Assembly: GCF_003119195.2 (NCBI RefSeq)
Contig: NZ_CP022253.1
Coordinates: 1,568,001 to 1,632,000, forward strand
DNA length: 64,000 nucleotides
Reading direction: 5' to 3'
Source of the DNA: Azospirillum baldaniorum
GTDB taxonomy: Bacteria > Pseudomonadota > Alphaproteobacteria > Azospirillales > Azospirillaceae
In this document: positions 47,481-56,107 of the stretch, piece after piece
Layout of the letters: each line of letters begins with the position of its first letter
Numbering within the stretch: the first letter of the stretch is position 1
Notes under the pieces: generated by a model
What the model was told of the DNA's origin: nothing
Database searches by the model: none
The model's input: the letters and a program-made list of their open reading frames with translations, nothing else
Program-made: the position numbers and the translations under genes

Positions 47481-47523
47481 CTTGCCCCCACCCTGGCCCT
47501 CCCCCGCTGGGCGGGGGAGGGGA
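47481..47523. repeat. REP-like single unit
   Basis: CTTGCCCCCACCC followed by a small palindrome (CCCTCCCCCGC / GCGGGGGAGGG) matches one arm of the repeat at 44396-44505. It again sits between convergent genes (ampG and manganese catalase) and may serve as their terminator. Confidence 0.8.
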
Positions 47524-47539
47524 ATTGGGGCGTTAGGGG

Positions 47540-48436
47540 TTACTTCACCGGGGTCATCTTGCCGGAGCCGGGGCCGGCGCCGAGGTCGGCACCCGTCACC
47601 GGGTTCACGTCGGTGCGCGACATGGTGCGCTTGGCGGCCTCGTTGACGGCCTTCATCTCTTCCGCCGCCAGCCGGACCGAGGGGTTGCCGTCACCGCCGC
47701 TGACCGGGCCCTGGTCGGGGGTGACGTTCACGAACTCCCACTGCTCGCCCTGGTTCCACGGGCCGCGCATGTCGCCGTCGCCCTGGCTCATGTTGTAGTA
47801 CTTGTCGGTGTATTCGGGGTTGCCCGGCAGCTTGCCCGGCGGGAAGTTGTTCTCGATGGAATAGAGCGCCTTCTCGAACATCTTCTGGTGCGCCACCTCG
47901 CGGGTCATCAGGAAGGTCAGCGCGTCCTTCACGCCCGGATCCGGGGTGATGTTGATGAGGCGCTCATAGATGATCTTGGCCCGCGATTCCGCGGCGATGT
48001 TGGAGCGCAGGTCGGCGGTCGGCTCGCCGATGCTGTCGATGTAGCCGCCGGTCCACAGCTGCCCCGCGGAGTTGGTCAGGGCCGGGCCGCCGCCGTAGAG
48101 CAGGGCCAGCGTGTGGCTGCCGTTGCCCTTGGCGATGTCGGCGTAGAGGTCGGTGACCTCCTCGGCGCCCTCGGCCAGCTTGCCCTTCACGCCCTTGGTC
48201 AGCATGGCGACGATGCTGCCGATGATCTCCAGATGGCTCAGTTCCTCGGTCGCGATGTCGATCAGCATGTCCTTGCGGCCCGGGTCCTCGTCGGAAAGGC
48301 CCTGCGTGAAGTAGCGCAAGGCCGCCGCCAACTCGCCCTGGGGACCGCCGAACTGTTCCAGCATCAGGCTGGCCAGCTTCGGGTCCGGTTCGGCGACGCG
48401 GACCGTGTACATCAGGTTCTTGTTGTGCATGAACAT
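47540..48436 (-). CDS. Manganese catalase
   Basis: 298 residues from ATG 48436 (GGAGGG upstream); an extension to 48526 is unlikely. From this start the di-manganese ligands fall at E35, E65 and H68, nearly the numbering of the Lactobacillus enzyme (35, 66, 69). EELSHLEIIGS and TREVAHQKMFEKAL hold the two ligand helices. It decomposes hydrogen peroxide without heme. A Gly/Pro/Asp-rich C-terminal tail is longer than the minimal family. An EcfG-like promoter lies upstream, and glutathione reductase follows the same strand 169 bp upstream. Confidence 0.95.
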   Translation of the reverse strand: MFMHNKNLMYTVRVAEPDPKLASLMLEQFGGPQGELAAALRYFTQGLSDEDPGRKDMLIDIATEELSHLEIIGSIVAMLTKGVKGKLAEGAEEVTDLYADIAKGNGSHTLALLYGGGPALTNSAGQLWTGGYIDSIGEPTADLRSNIAAESRAKIIYERLINITPDPGVKDALTFLMTREVAHQKMFEKALYSIENNFPPGKLPGNPEYTDKYYNMSQGDGDMRGPWNQGEQWEFVNVTPDQGPVSGGDGNPSVRLAAEEMKAVNEAAKRTMSRTDVNPVTGADLGAGPGSGKMTPVK

Positions 48437-48540
48437 GCGTAGGAGCCCTCCCGCTGCCTGGATGAAGGATGGGAGGCGACGGCTTCCGCGGGGGTGCTTG
48501 ACCGCCGCCGTGATCGCCGCCGCCATCGTCGTGTGCCCTC

Positions 48541-48565
48541 AACACAGGCTTCTTAGAAGCGTTCC
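48541..48565 (-). promoter_or_regulatory. EcfG-like general stress promoter upstream of manganese catalase
   Basis: On the minus strand GGAAC-N16-TGTT occurs about 105 bp before the catalase start. It resembles the GGAAC-N16/17-(C/T)GTT pattern of alphaproteobacterial EcfG promoters, which often drive manganese catalase genes. Confidence 0.6.
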
Positions 48566-48605
48566 AGGAAATCAGGCTCCTGACCTTTGGTTTTATGTCC
48601 GATCG

Positions 48606-49958
48606 TCAGGACACCTTCTCGCGCATCAGGACGAACTCCTCCGCGGTAGACGGATGGAGGGCGATGGTGCGGTCGAAATCTCTCTTTGTGGCGCCGCAGT
48701 TCAGGGCGATGCCCAGCCCCTGGACGATCTCCGGCGCGTCCATGCCCATCATGTGGCAGCCGAGCACGCGCTGGCTCTCGCCGTCCACAACCAGCTTCAT
48801 CAGGACGCGCTCGTCGCGGCCCGACATGGTGTGCTTCATCGGGCGGAAGCCCGCCTTGTAGATGTCCACCGTCGCGAATTTCGCCCGCGCCTCCGCCTCG
48901 GTCAGGCCGACGGTGCCGAGCGGCGGGATGGAGAAGACGGCGGTCGGGATGTTGGCGTAGCTGATGCTGGTCGGGTTGTCGTTGAACAGCGTCTCGACGA
49001 AGGCCCGCCCCTCGGCGATGGCGACAGGGGTCAGGGCCATGCGGTCGGTGACGTCGCCGACGGCGAAGATGTTGTCCACGCTGGTGCGCGAATACTCGTC
49101 CACCCGGATCGCCCCGGCGTCGTCCAGCGCGACGCCGGCGGCCTCCAGCCCGAGGTCGCGCGTGTTGGGACGGCGCCCGGTCGCCGCCATGACGAGGCCG
49201 GCGGAATGCTCCCGCCCCAGCTGGTCGGTGACGGTGAAGCCGCCGGGGCCATCCTCGACCTTCACCGGCTGGGTGCGGGTGAGGATGGTGATGCCGCGCT
49301 TGCGCATCTCCTGGGCCAGGGCGACGCGGATGTCGTCGTCGAAGCCGTTCAGAAGCTCCTCGCCGCGGATCATGATCGTGACCTCGGCGCCCAGGCCGCG
49401 GAAGATCCCGGCGAACTCCACGGCGATGTAGCCACCGCCCAGGATGATGACGGAGTGGGGCAGGGTGCCGAGCTGCAACGCCTCGTTGGAGGTGACGGCG
49501 TGCTCGATCCCCGGAATCTTGGGCAGCGCCGGCCAGCCACCGGTGGCGACCAGGATGTTCTTCGCGGTGTAGCGCTGGTTGGCGACCTCCACCGTGTGGC
49601 GGTCGATCAGCCGTCCGAAGCCGGTGTGCAGGGTGACTCCGGAGTTCTCCAGCATCTTGATGTAGATGCCGTTCAGCCGGTCGATCTCCGCGTCCTTGCG
49701 CCCTATCAGCGTCGCCCAGTCGAAGGCCGGCATGGTGGTGGACCAGCCATAGGCGCTGGAGTCCTCGAAGGCGTCGCGGAACTGGGCGGCGTAGACCAGC
49801 AGTTTCTTCGGCACGCAGCCGCGGATGACGCAGGTGCCGCCGACCCGGCTGCCTTCGCAGATGGCGACCTTGGCCCCCATGGCCGCGGCCCGCCGGCTGG
49901 CCGCGACGCCGCCGGAGCCGGCACCGATGGTGAACAGGTCGAAATCGAACTCGGCCAC
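48606..49958 (-). CDS. gor: Glutathione-disulfide reductase
   Basis: 450 residues from GTG 49958, which has AAGGAG in front; the ATG at 50009 adds 17 residues without homology. FAD motif IGAGSGGVAASRRAA, redox-active VGGTCVIRGCVPKK, the NADPH motif ILGGGYIAVEFAG, and the C-terminal ALHPSTAEEFV with catalytic His and Glu. It keeps glutathione reduced and fits the neighbouring catalase in peroxide defence. In some bacteria close relatives reduce other thiols, but the sequence is typical Gor. Confidence 0.95.
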   Translation of the reverse strand: MAEFDFDLFTIGAGSGGVAASRRAAAMGAKVAICEGSRVGGTCVIRGCVPKKLLVYAAQFRDAFEDSSAYGWSTTMPAFDWATLIGRKDAEIDRLNGIYIKMLENSGVTLHTGFGRLIDRHTVEVANQRYTAKNILVATGGWPALPKIPGIEHAVTSNEALQLGTLPHSVIILGGGYIAVEFAGIFRGLGAEVTIMIRGEELLNGFDDDIRVALAQEMRKRGITILTRTQPVKVEDGPGGFTVTDQLGREHSAGLVMAATGRRPNTRDLGLEAAGVALDDAGAIRVDEYSRTSVDNIFAVGDVTDRMALTPVAIAEGRAFVETLFNDNPTSISYANIPTAVFSIPPLGTVGLTEAEARAKFATVDIYKAGFRPMKHTMSGRDERVLMKLVVDGESQRVLGCHMMGMDAPEIVQGLGIALNCGATKRDFDRTIALHPSTAEEFVLMREKVS

Positions 49959-50070
49959 GGCCGTCTCCTTGCAATCCCAAGATCCGAACGGGACAGGAGT
50001 GTTCCCCATTCCGGAACGCCTGTCGAGCGTTGGCCGAGATGGCGGATCAGGGCGGCTGGCTGGCTTTCCC

Positions 50071-50583
50071 TCAGCGCATGACGAGTTCCTGGACCAGCAC
50101 CTGCCGGATCTTCATCGCGCCGAGTTCCTTCGCGGCGGTGCGCATCACCGCGTCCTTGATGTAGAAGGCGCCGTTGCGCCCGCGAAGCTCGCCGGGGTCG
50201 GTGTCCAGCATCACGTTGGTCATGGCGCTGGCGATCCGTGGCCCATAGCTCTCCACCGTCTTGACCGGGGCGGTCGGCTCCATGTCCAGCACCACGCGGA
50301 CCCGCAGCTCGCGCAGCCGGTCGCCGTCGCTCAGCGTGAAGATCATCGCCGGCAGCCGCGCGTAATTGGCGGCGGTCCGCAGCGTGTCCCCCACCACGCG
50401 CCCGGCCTGCGCCGTGCCGGGCTTCAGCAGGAAGGCCCCGCCGGTGCCCGCGGCGGCCAGCCCGGCCATGGTGCAGAGAAGCCCGACCACCACCCGCCGG
50501 CTCAGGCGATCCAGCGTCGAGGGGGCTGCCGTCGAGGGGCCTGCCGCAATGTTCGGCGCGTTCTGGCGGATTGTCCGGCTCAT
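50071..50583 (-). CDS. FliL-like protein, copy 2
   Basis: 170 residues with a membrane helix at about 32-52 and a periplasmic domain aligned with copy 1 at 43911 (LPAMIFTL, VRVVLDMEPT, FYIKDAVMR, IRQVLVQELVMR). FliL proteins associate with the stator ring of the flagellar motor. It is divergent from the nicotinate phosphoribosyltransferase gene and downstream of nothing flagellar. The two copies lie 6 kb apart on opposite strands, more like dispersed paralogues than a tandem pair. Confidence 0.78.
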   Translation of the reverse strand: MSRTIRQNAPNIAAGPSTAAPSTLDRLSRRVVVGLLCTMAGLAAAGTGGAFLLKPGTAQAGRVVGDTLRTAANYARLPAMIFTLSDGDRLRELRVRVVLDMEPTAPVKTVESYGPRIASAMTNVMLDTDPGELRGRNGAFYIKDAVMRTAAKELGAMKIRQVLVQELVMR

Positions 50584-50946
50584 GCCGACCTCGTCGCTTT
50601 TCCCGGCACCGAAAGGGGGTGGTGCCTGTTCTTGGGTGTATGGTGGATGGGTAAAAGGAAGTCGTCAAATACAGGTATTTTATACTTTTTGATGACAGCG
50701 CATTACAGTCAGGAACTGCGCATCTCTTCTCAGCTTCTTTGTGTTTGAAATGCGCCGGATTTCGTATTGTATTTTCGGTAAATCACCATTGCTTGCGGCG
50801 GTTGGCCGAAGCGGATGAAGCCTCTTCCACCGGAGGGCCGGGGCGTATAATGCTGGTTTCTCAGTCGGATTGCCGTTCCCGCCGCGGGAGCGGCCTCCGG
50901 ATGGGGCCATCGTGAAGGGCAAGAGCGGGAAGACAAGGACATCGCC
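50584..50946. promoter_or_regulatory. 363-bp divergent region FliL-like 2 / nicotinate phosphoribosyltransferase
   Basis: AT-rich between 50660 and 50790. TTGAAA (50745) and TGTATT (50768) with a 17-base spacer form a possible sigma-70 promoter for the rightward gene. AATAC-AG-GTATT near 50677 is a short palindrome. No gene is supported. Confidence 0.4.
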
Positions 50947-52110
50947 ATGGACGAGACCAGGAACCAGCCGCCGGCCAGTCACACGCCCGCCAGCCATCCG
51001 CCCGCGTCGGCCATCACCGAATGGACCGACACCTATTTCAAGCGGACCAAGGAGGCGGTCGGGAAATTCGGTGACAAGAAGGTCACCTACGCCATCTTCA
51101 TGCGCCGCCCTGTGGTCTGCGCGCCGCGACTCGCCATCGAATGGCTGGAGGCGGTGGCGCGGGAGCGCGGGTTCGACCTCGACATCGTCCTGAACTATCC
51201 GGAAGGAAAGTGGGTCGGTGCGGGCGAGCCGATCCTCTACATCACCGGCTCCTTCTACCATCTGGTCGACACCGAGACGATCATCCTCCAGAAGCTCGGC
51301 CCCGCCTGCGTCGGCGCCTACAACGCCTTCACCATGTGCGCCGACCTGCCGAAGACCGCCTTCCTCGCCATGGAGGCGCGCCACTGCGCCGGCACGGAAA
51401 TGGAGGAGATGATGGCCTACGCCGCCTCGGTCGGGTCGGACCGGGCGAAGCGCAAGGTCGGCGCCAAGGGCTTCATCGGCAACGCCACCGACGCCACCGC
51501 CCATTTCTTCGGCCAGAAGAAGGGCATGGGCACGATGCCGCACGCGCTGATCGGCTACGCCGGATCGACCGTGCGGGCGGCGGAGATGTTCCACGAGACC
51601 TTCCCCGAACTGCCGCTGACCGTCCTGGTCGATTACTTCGGGCGCGAGGTGACCGATGCGCTGGAGGTCTGCCGCCGCTTCCCCGGCCTCGCCGCGCAGG
51701 GCAAGCTGGCGGTGCGGCTCGACACGCCGGGCGGGCGCTTCCTGGAAGGGCTGGACCCGCCGGGCTCCTACGCGGTGCTGGAGCGGCACGCCCCCCACTC
51801 CATCCGCGGTTATCGCGACGAGACGCAGCTCCGCTATCTGATCGGCACCGGCGTGTCGGCGGCGGCGATCCATTTCATGCGCGAGAAGCTGGACGAGGCC
51901 GGTTTCCCGGCGGTGAAGATCGTCGCCAGCTCCGGCTTCGGCCCGGCGAAGTGCCGCCTGATGGCGGAGGCCAACGCCCCCGTCGACATCATCGGCACCG
52001 GCAGCTATCTGCCCGAGCGCTGGACCGAGACCTACGCCACCGCCGACATCATCGAGTACGACGGCGAGAAGCGCGTGAAGGTCGGCCGCGAGTTCCTGTT
52101 CCGCAAGTAG
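50947..52110 (+). CDS. Nicotinate phosphoribosyltransferase-like enzyme
   Basis: 387 residues. The protein shows the NAPRT fold pattern: TDTYFKRTKEAV at the start (usually just after the N-terminus), MRRPVVCAPRLAIEWLE, FMARH-like EARHCAGTEMEEM and the phosphate-binding VKIVASSGFGPAKC and VDIIGTGSYLP. NAPRT makes nicotinate mononucleotide for NAD salvage. The first 20 residues are Pro/Ala-rich and probably disordered. A shorter subgroup in alphaproteobacteria carries this name; exact substrate is inferred. Confidence 0.85.
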   Translation: MDETRNQPPASHTPASHPPASAITEWTDTYFKRTKEAVGKFGDKKVTYAIFMRRPVVCAPRLAIEWLEAVARERGFDLDIVLNYPEGKWVGAGEPILYITGSFYHLVDTETIILQKLGPACVGAYNAFTMCADLPKTAFLAMEARHCAGTEMEEMMAYAASVGSDRAKRKVGAKGFIGNATDATAHFFGQKKGMGTMPHALIGYAGSTVRAAEMFHETFPELPLTVLVDYFGREVTDALEVCRRFPGLAAQGKLAVRLDTPGGRFLEGLDPPGSYAVLERHAPHSIRGYRDETQLRYLIGTGVSAAAIHFMREKLDEAGFPAVKIVASSGFGPAKCRLMAEANAPVDIIGTGSYLPERWTETYATADIIEYDGEKRVKVGREFLFRK

Positions 52111-52133
52111 CATCGTCGGTCCGCACGAAGAAC

Positions 52134-52167
52134 GCCCCTCCGCCGGCCGTGCCGCGGAGGGGCTTTT
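52134..52167 (+). terminator. Terminator after the nicotinate phosphoribosyltransferase gene
   Basis: Perfect 10-bp stem (GCCCCTCCGC / GCGGAGGGGC), 10-base loop and TTTT. It lies just before the convergent ferredoxin gene and may also serve it. Confidence 0.88.
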
Positions 52168-52171
52168 GCGT

Positions 52172-52504
52172 TCAGCGGGTCAGCACCATCACCAGCCGTT
52201 CGACCGGCGTGTTGTTGACGAGGTGCGAGTCGACGATCTCGTCGATGTCCTCAGGCGTTTCCGGGCGGTACCACAGCCCCTCCGGATAGACCACCATCAG
52301 CGGCCCGGCGGAGCAGAAGCCGAGACAACCGGTCCAGGCCATGCCGACGTCCAGCAGCCCCTTGGCCTGGATGCGCTGGCCGAGCTGCTCCCACAGCGGG
52401 TGGGCGTTCTTCGCCGCGCAGCTCCCGCGCGGGTGGCCGGGCGGGCGCTGCTGGGCGCAACAAAAGACGTGGTGGCGGAACACCTGAGGCAGGTCGAGGG
52501 ACAT
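52172..52504 (-). CDS. Thioredoxin-like [2Fe-2S] ferredoxin
   Basis: 110 residues from ATG 52504 (GGAG six bases upstream). Cysteines fit the thioredoxin-like ferredoxin pattern: HVFCCAQQ, a second near RGSCAAKN, and the pair TGCLGFCSAGP followed by MVVYPEG. Proteins of this type transfer electrons to nitrogenase, hydrogenase or other enzymes (Shethna-type and NuoE-like). No redox partner is adjacent. It lies 99 bp downstream of egtB, with a palindrome in the gap. Confidence 0.9.
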   Translation of the reverse strand: MSLDLPQVFRHHVFCCAQQRPPGHPRGSCAAKNAHPLWEQLGQRIQAKGLLDVGMAWTGCLGFCSAGPLMVVYPEGLWYRPETPEDIDEIVDSHLVNNTPVERLVMVLTR

Positions 52505-52520
52505 CGAAGGCTCCATAGGC

Positions 52521-52535
52521 CATAATTTAATTATG
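52521..52535. promoter_or_regulatory. AT-rich palindrome upstream of the ferredoxin gene
   Basis: CATAATTTAATTATG has perfect 7-bp arms around one T, 17 bp before the ferredoxin start. In a GC-rich genome it is conspicuous and could be an operator or an overlapping promoter -10. Confidence 0.5.
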
Positions 52536-52603
52536 GTTATAGAGCTTGCTGCGGTGCAGCGCCACCGTTTAAAACGATTCCAATGTCTCAGCTGTCCTAT
52601 TCA

Positions 52604-53902
52604 TCAGGCATCCTCTGCCAGCCGCAGGCCGGTGAAGGACAAACGGGATTCCGGCCGCAGGTAATGCCGGGTCGTCGGGTTGGCGTGGTCGAAGGGGGTG
52701 ACGCAGCTGCCGCCCCGCAGCACCATGCGGTTGATCATGAAGCGGCCATGGACGGCCTCGTCCACACCGTCCGGCAGGCGATAGCCGGGGTAGGGGGTGA
52801 AGGGGCTGCGCGTCCATTCCCACACGTCGCCGAACAATTGCCAGGGGCCGTCGCCGTGGCAGGTGCTGGGGCGCGGGTGGCGGTGGCCGGTGCCCAGCAG
52901 GTTGCCCATGCTGTCGCAGCGCGACGCCACGGCCTCCCACTCGGCCTCCTCGGGCAGGCGCTTGCCGGCCCAGCGGGCGAAGGCGTCGGCCTCGAACCAG
53001 CTGACATGGCAGACCGGCTCGGCGGGATCGAGCGCGCGCATGCCGTAGAGGGTGAAGATCTGCCACGCGCCGTCGCGCCATTCCCAATAGAGCGGGGCCT
53101 GCCAACCCTCGGTCTGCACCGCCTCCCAGCCATCGGCGAGCCAGAGCGAACGCTTCGCGTAGCCGCCGTCCTCGATGAAGTCGCGGAAGGCGCCGCAGGA
53201 CACCGGCAGGGCGGCGAGGCGGAAGGGCCCCAGATGGACGCGGTGGCGCGGCCCCTCATGGTCGAATCCGGCTCCGGCTTCCGTCCGCCCGATCTCGACC
53301 ATGCCCCCCTCATGCTCGATCCAGCGTTCGGGCTGCGGCGGAGCCGGCACGGCCTGCGGCGGCTGGTCGTAGGCGGGGCGCAGGGGGTTGCTCCAGAAGG
53401 CGTGCTTGATGTGGGTCAGCAGCCGTTCCTGGTGGCGCCGCTCGTGCGTGATGCCGACGATCACGCGGTCGGCGATCTCCGGCAGTTCCGCCTCTTCGGC
53501 CTGGTTCAGCAGGTGCAGCACCGCGGCGTTCACATGGTCGCGGTAGCGCATCACCTCCGCCGCGTTGGGCCGGGAAAGCAGGCGCAGGGTGGGGGAGGGA
53601 AGCTGGTGGCTGCCGAAGCGGTCGTCGCGCGCGGCGAACAGCGTCAGAAAGGCTGGATCGAAGGGGCGGTAACCGGGGTTGCAGGGCACCAGGACGGTGG
53701 TTTCGAACAGCCACGTCGTGTGGGCGAGGTGCCATTTGGCCGGGGCGCCATCGGCCACCGACTGGACCATCAGGTCTTCGGGCGACAAGGGGGCCGCGAG
53801 TTCGGCGGTGCGGGCGCGGATCTTCTGGAAACGGGTGGAAAGGGCTTGGCGAAGGGCGTCGCCGGACGGCTGGGCGTGCGTGGCGAGATGGGTGTCGGGC
53901 AC
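52604..53902 (-). CDS. egtB: Ergothioneine biosynthesis sulfoxide synthase EgtB
   Basis: 432 residues from GTG 53902 with GGGAGG upstream; the longer ATG frame has no homology. The N-terminal DinB-like domain shows WHLAHTTWLFET and the iron-binding GITHERRHQERLL (His-rich, HxxxH type). The C-terminal half is a formylglycine-enzyme-like fold: CHVSWFEADAFARWAGKRLPEEAEWE, FGDVWEWTRSPFTPYPGYR and VLRGGSCVT. EgtB couples a cysteine or gamma-glutamylcysteine sulfur to hercynine. EgtD, which makes hercynine and is usually adjacent, is not in the window. The lack of a C-terminal methyltransferase domain argues against OvoA. Confidence 0.93.
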   Translation of the reverse strand: MPDTHLATHAQPSGDALRQALSTRFQKIRARTAELAAPLSPEDLMVQSVADGAPAKWHLAHTTWLFETTVLVPCNPGYRPFDPAFLTLFAARDDRFGSHQLPSPTLRLLSRPNAAEVMRYRDHVNAAVLHLLNQAEEAELPEIADRVIVGITHERRHQERLLTHIKHAFWSNPLRPAYDQPPQAVPAPPQPERWIEHEGGMVEIGRTEAGAGFDHEGPRHRVHLGPFRLAALPVSCGAFRDFIEDGGYAKRSLWLADGWEAVQTEGWQAPLYWEWRDGAWQIFTLYGMRALDPAEPVCHVSWFEADAFARWAGKRLPEEAEWEAVASRCDSMGNLLGTGHRHPRPSTCHGDGPWQLFGDVWEWTRSPFTPYPGYRLPDGVDEAVHGRFMINRMVLRGGSCVTPFDHANPTTRHYLRPESRLSFTGLRLAEDA

Positions 53903-54077
53903 GGGGGAACCTCCCTGCGGGAGCGGGTTTTCCGCGGCGGGAACGGCGCGGGAACGCGCCCGGACTCCGCCGGAGAAACAACAGATCCATTGTGCCGCAT
54001 GGTCCAACCATCCTGGGTGGCGCATCGGAGGGGGGCTTTCTCCGAATTCGCGCATCGCACCCGCGGTGGAACCGTGG

Positions 54078-54671
54078 TCAGGCGTCCACCACCAGATGCG
54101 GACGGAAGGCGCCTTCGAGCGTCAGGAGAAGGCGCAGATACACGGCAACGCGCCGCGATGTCGTCGTCCGCTGCTCCAGGCAATCGCGGAGCTGGTTGGC
54201 GAGCGCCACATTCTCCGCCGTCTGCCCGGGCGGAAGCGCCGGGTGCGTCGGCGCCGCCATGCCGACGATGTGGTCATGGTCGACCGAATGGGCCGCGACG
54301 GCCTTTTCGAGGAGCGCCGCCGCGATGCGTTCGATGTCCTCATCTGGTGGCGGCTGGGCGAGGTTGGGGGCGAGGTGGGGCGGCGGACGGCGGTTCGCGA
54401 GCTGCGCGCGCAGGTTCTGCTTGATGCGTGCCCGCTGCCCGGCGTTCAGCGTGTCCAGCTCATCGATTTCGTCGAACAGCAGATCGTAGAGGCGTCGCCG
54501 CTTGTGGTTGGCCTCGTCCTGGTCGCGTCGCTCCTGCTGCTCGCGCTCCTGCTGTTGCAGGTCCTGCCGATTCTGTCGCCGTTTCCTGCGGTCGGTCGCG
54601 CTGCCGGTGCGCTCCACCACGCCGGCCGAGCGGACCAGGGGTTCCGGGCGTCCGATCGATCCGTCGGTCAT
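54078..54671 (-). CDS. Hypothetical protein with Q/E/R-rich coiled coil
   Basis: 197 residues from ATG 54671 (GGAGG upstream). Residues about 28-62 are Arg, Gln, Glu and Asp-rich and should be a highly charged helix. A Pro-rich linker (RPPPHLAPNLAQPPPDE) separates it from a C-terminal helical part that ends with TTTSRRVAVYLRLLLTLEGAFRPHLVVDA. No domain is recognised. The gene is 175 bp upstream of egtB on the same strand. Function unknown. Confidence 0.7.
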   Translation of the reverse strand: MTDGSIGRPEPLVRSAGVVERTGSATDRRKRRQNRQDLQQQEREQQERRDQDEANHKRRRLYDLLFDEIDELDTLNAGQRARIKQNLRAQLANRRPPPHLAPNLAQPPPDEDIERIAAALLEKAVAAHSVDHDHIVGMAAPTHPALPPGQTAENVALANQLRDCLEQRTTTSRRVAVYLRLLLTLEGAFRPHLVVDA

Positions 54672-54870
54672 GGCGACCTCCACCGAAAGTGGCTGGGACT
54701 GTTCAGTGTACCAACTGTCGCGATTCTGTCAAGGTGACGCTTTGACGTGCGGCGAAGGACCTGTTTCAGGTGAGCGTTGTTCACCCGAACACGCGGCGTA
54801 CTCGTTTGTCAGGGGCGTGGCTCGGGCTCGACAGTGGGGCATCCCAAACGCAGGACAAAAGGAACGCGCC

Positions 54871-55662
54871 ATGCCCCTGACGACCAAACACGCCGACCCC
54901 GCCAACCCCGTGCTGTGCGTCACCGCCGGGGGGATCGCCACCCTCACCCTGAACCGCCCCGCCAAGCTGAACGCCATCAGCACGGCGCTGGCCGCCGCCA
55001 TGCTCGACACGCTGGATGCGCTGGAGGTCGACGCTGCGGTGCGGGCCATCATCGTCACCGGCGCCGGGGAGCGGGCCTTCTCCGCCGGGGCGGACATCGC
55101 GGAGTTCACCCCAGCCGTCCGGCGGGGACCGGAGGCCGCGGTGCGCGCCTTCCGGCCCGGCCAGACCCTGTGCGCGCGGATCGAGTCCTTCCCCAAGCCC
55201 ATCATCGCCGCGGTCAACGGCATCTGCTACGGCGGCGGCTGCGAGATTCTGGAGGCGTCACACCTCGCCGTCGCCAGCGAGCGGGCGAGTTTCTCCAAGG
55301 CGGAGATCAGGCTCGGCATGATGCCGACCTTCGGCGGGACGCAGCGGCTTCCCCGCAACGCTGGGCGCAAGCGGGCGCTGGAATGGCTGCTGACCGGCGA
55401 CACCTTCCCGCCCGCGATGGCGCTGGCGGTCGGGCTGGTCAATCAGGTGGTGCCCCACGACGCGCTGCTGCCCGCCGCCTTCGAACTGGCCGGGCGCATC
55501 GTCCGGCATTCCCCGGCGGCGGTGTCCGGCATCCTTGGGGCGGTGACCCGCGGGCTGAACATGACCATCGGCGAAGGGTTGGCGGTGGAGACCGAGCGCT
55601 TCGCCCGGCTGGCACCGGGGGCCGACCTGCGCGACGGGCTGGAGGCGTGGCTGGCGCGCTGA
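54871..55662 (+). CDS. Enoyl-CoA hydratase/isomerase family protein
   Basis: 263 residues with AAAGGAAC before ATG 54871. Crotonase fold: oxyanion loop AFSAGADIAEF, GGGCEILEASHLAVAS with the first catalytic Glu, and SKAEIRLGMMPTFGGTQRL with the second Glu. Both acid residues are present, so hydratase activity is plausible. Family members act on many acyl-CoAs, and none of the neighbours identify the pathway. Confidence 0.9.
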   Translation: MPLTTKHADPANPVLCVTAGGIATLTLNRPAKLNAISTALAAAMLDTLDALEVDAAVRAIIVTGAGERAFSAGADIAEFTPAVRRGPEAAVRAFRPGQTLCARIESFPKPIIAAVNGICYGGGCEILEASHLAVASERASFSKAEIRLGMMPTFGGTQRLPRNAGRKRALEWLLTGDTFPPAMALAVGLVNQVVPHDALLPAAFELAGRIVRHSPAAVSGILGAVTRGLNMTIGEGLAVETERFARLAPGADLRDGLEAWLAR

Positions 55663-55794
55663 ATCACGCTCCTTCCGGGGGATCGTCCGGCATTTCGGTT
55701 TGCGCGGGGGCGTGCCGGTGTGCAGGATGCGGGGGTGGATGTGGACCGCTCCGCCCCCTATCTTCCGGGGCCGGGGCTTTTTGGCGTGGATGGC

Positions 55795-56097
55795 ATGAGC
55801 GACGAGAACACCCTGTCCGAGAGCGGCGAGTCCCTGGAAAACCGGCGCAAGCGGCTGCGCTTCCGGTCGTGGCACCGCGGCATGCGCGAGATGGACCTGC
55901 TGATCGGCAGCTTCGCCGACGCCCATGTCCCGGACTTCGACCACGCGCAGCTCGACCGCTACGAGGCGCTGCTCGAACTCAGCGACCCGGACCTCTACAA
56001 CTGGTACGCCGGGCGCGAGCCGCTGCCCGCCGAGCATGACACCGACGTCATGCAGCTGTTGACCAAGTTCCGCTACACGCCCCGTCAGGGGTCCTGA
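55795..56097 (+). CDS. sdhE: FAD assembly factor SdhE
   Basis: 100 residues from ATG 55795; earlier starts add an unconserved segment. RSWHRGMREMDLLIGSFAD contains the RGxxExD motif that helps attach FAD covalently to succinate dehydrogenase. YNWYAGREPLP further supports the family. It lies 10 bp upstream of mfd, an arrangement seen in other alphaproteobacteria. Confidence 0.95.
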   Translation: MSDENTLSESGESLENRRKRLRFRSWHRGMREMDLLIGSFADAHVPDFDHAQLDRYEALLELSDPDLYNWYAGREPLPAEHDTDVMQLLTKFRYTPRQGS

Positions 56098-56107
56098 GGC
56101 CCGATCC

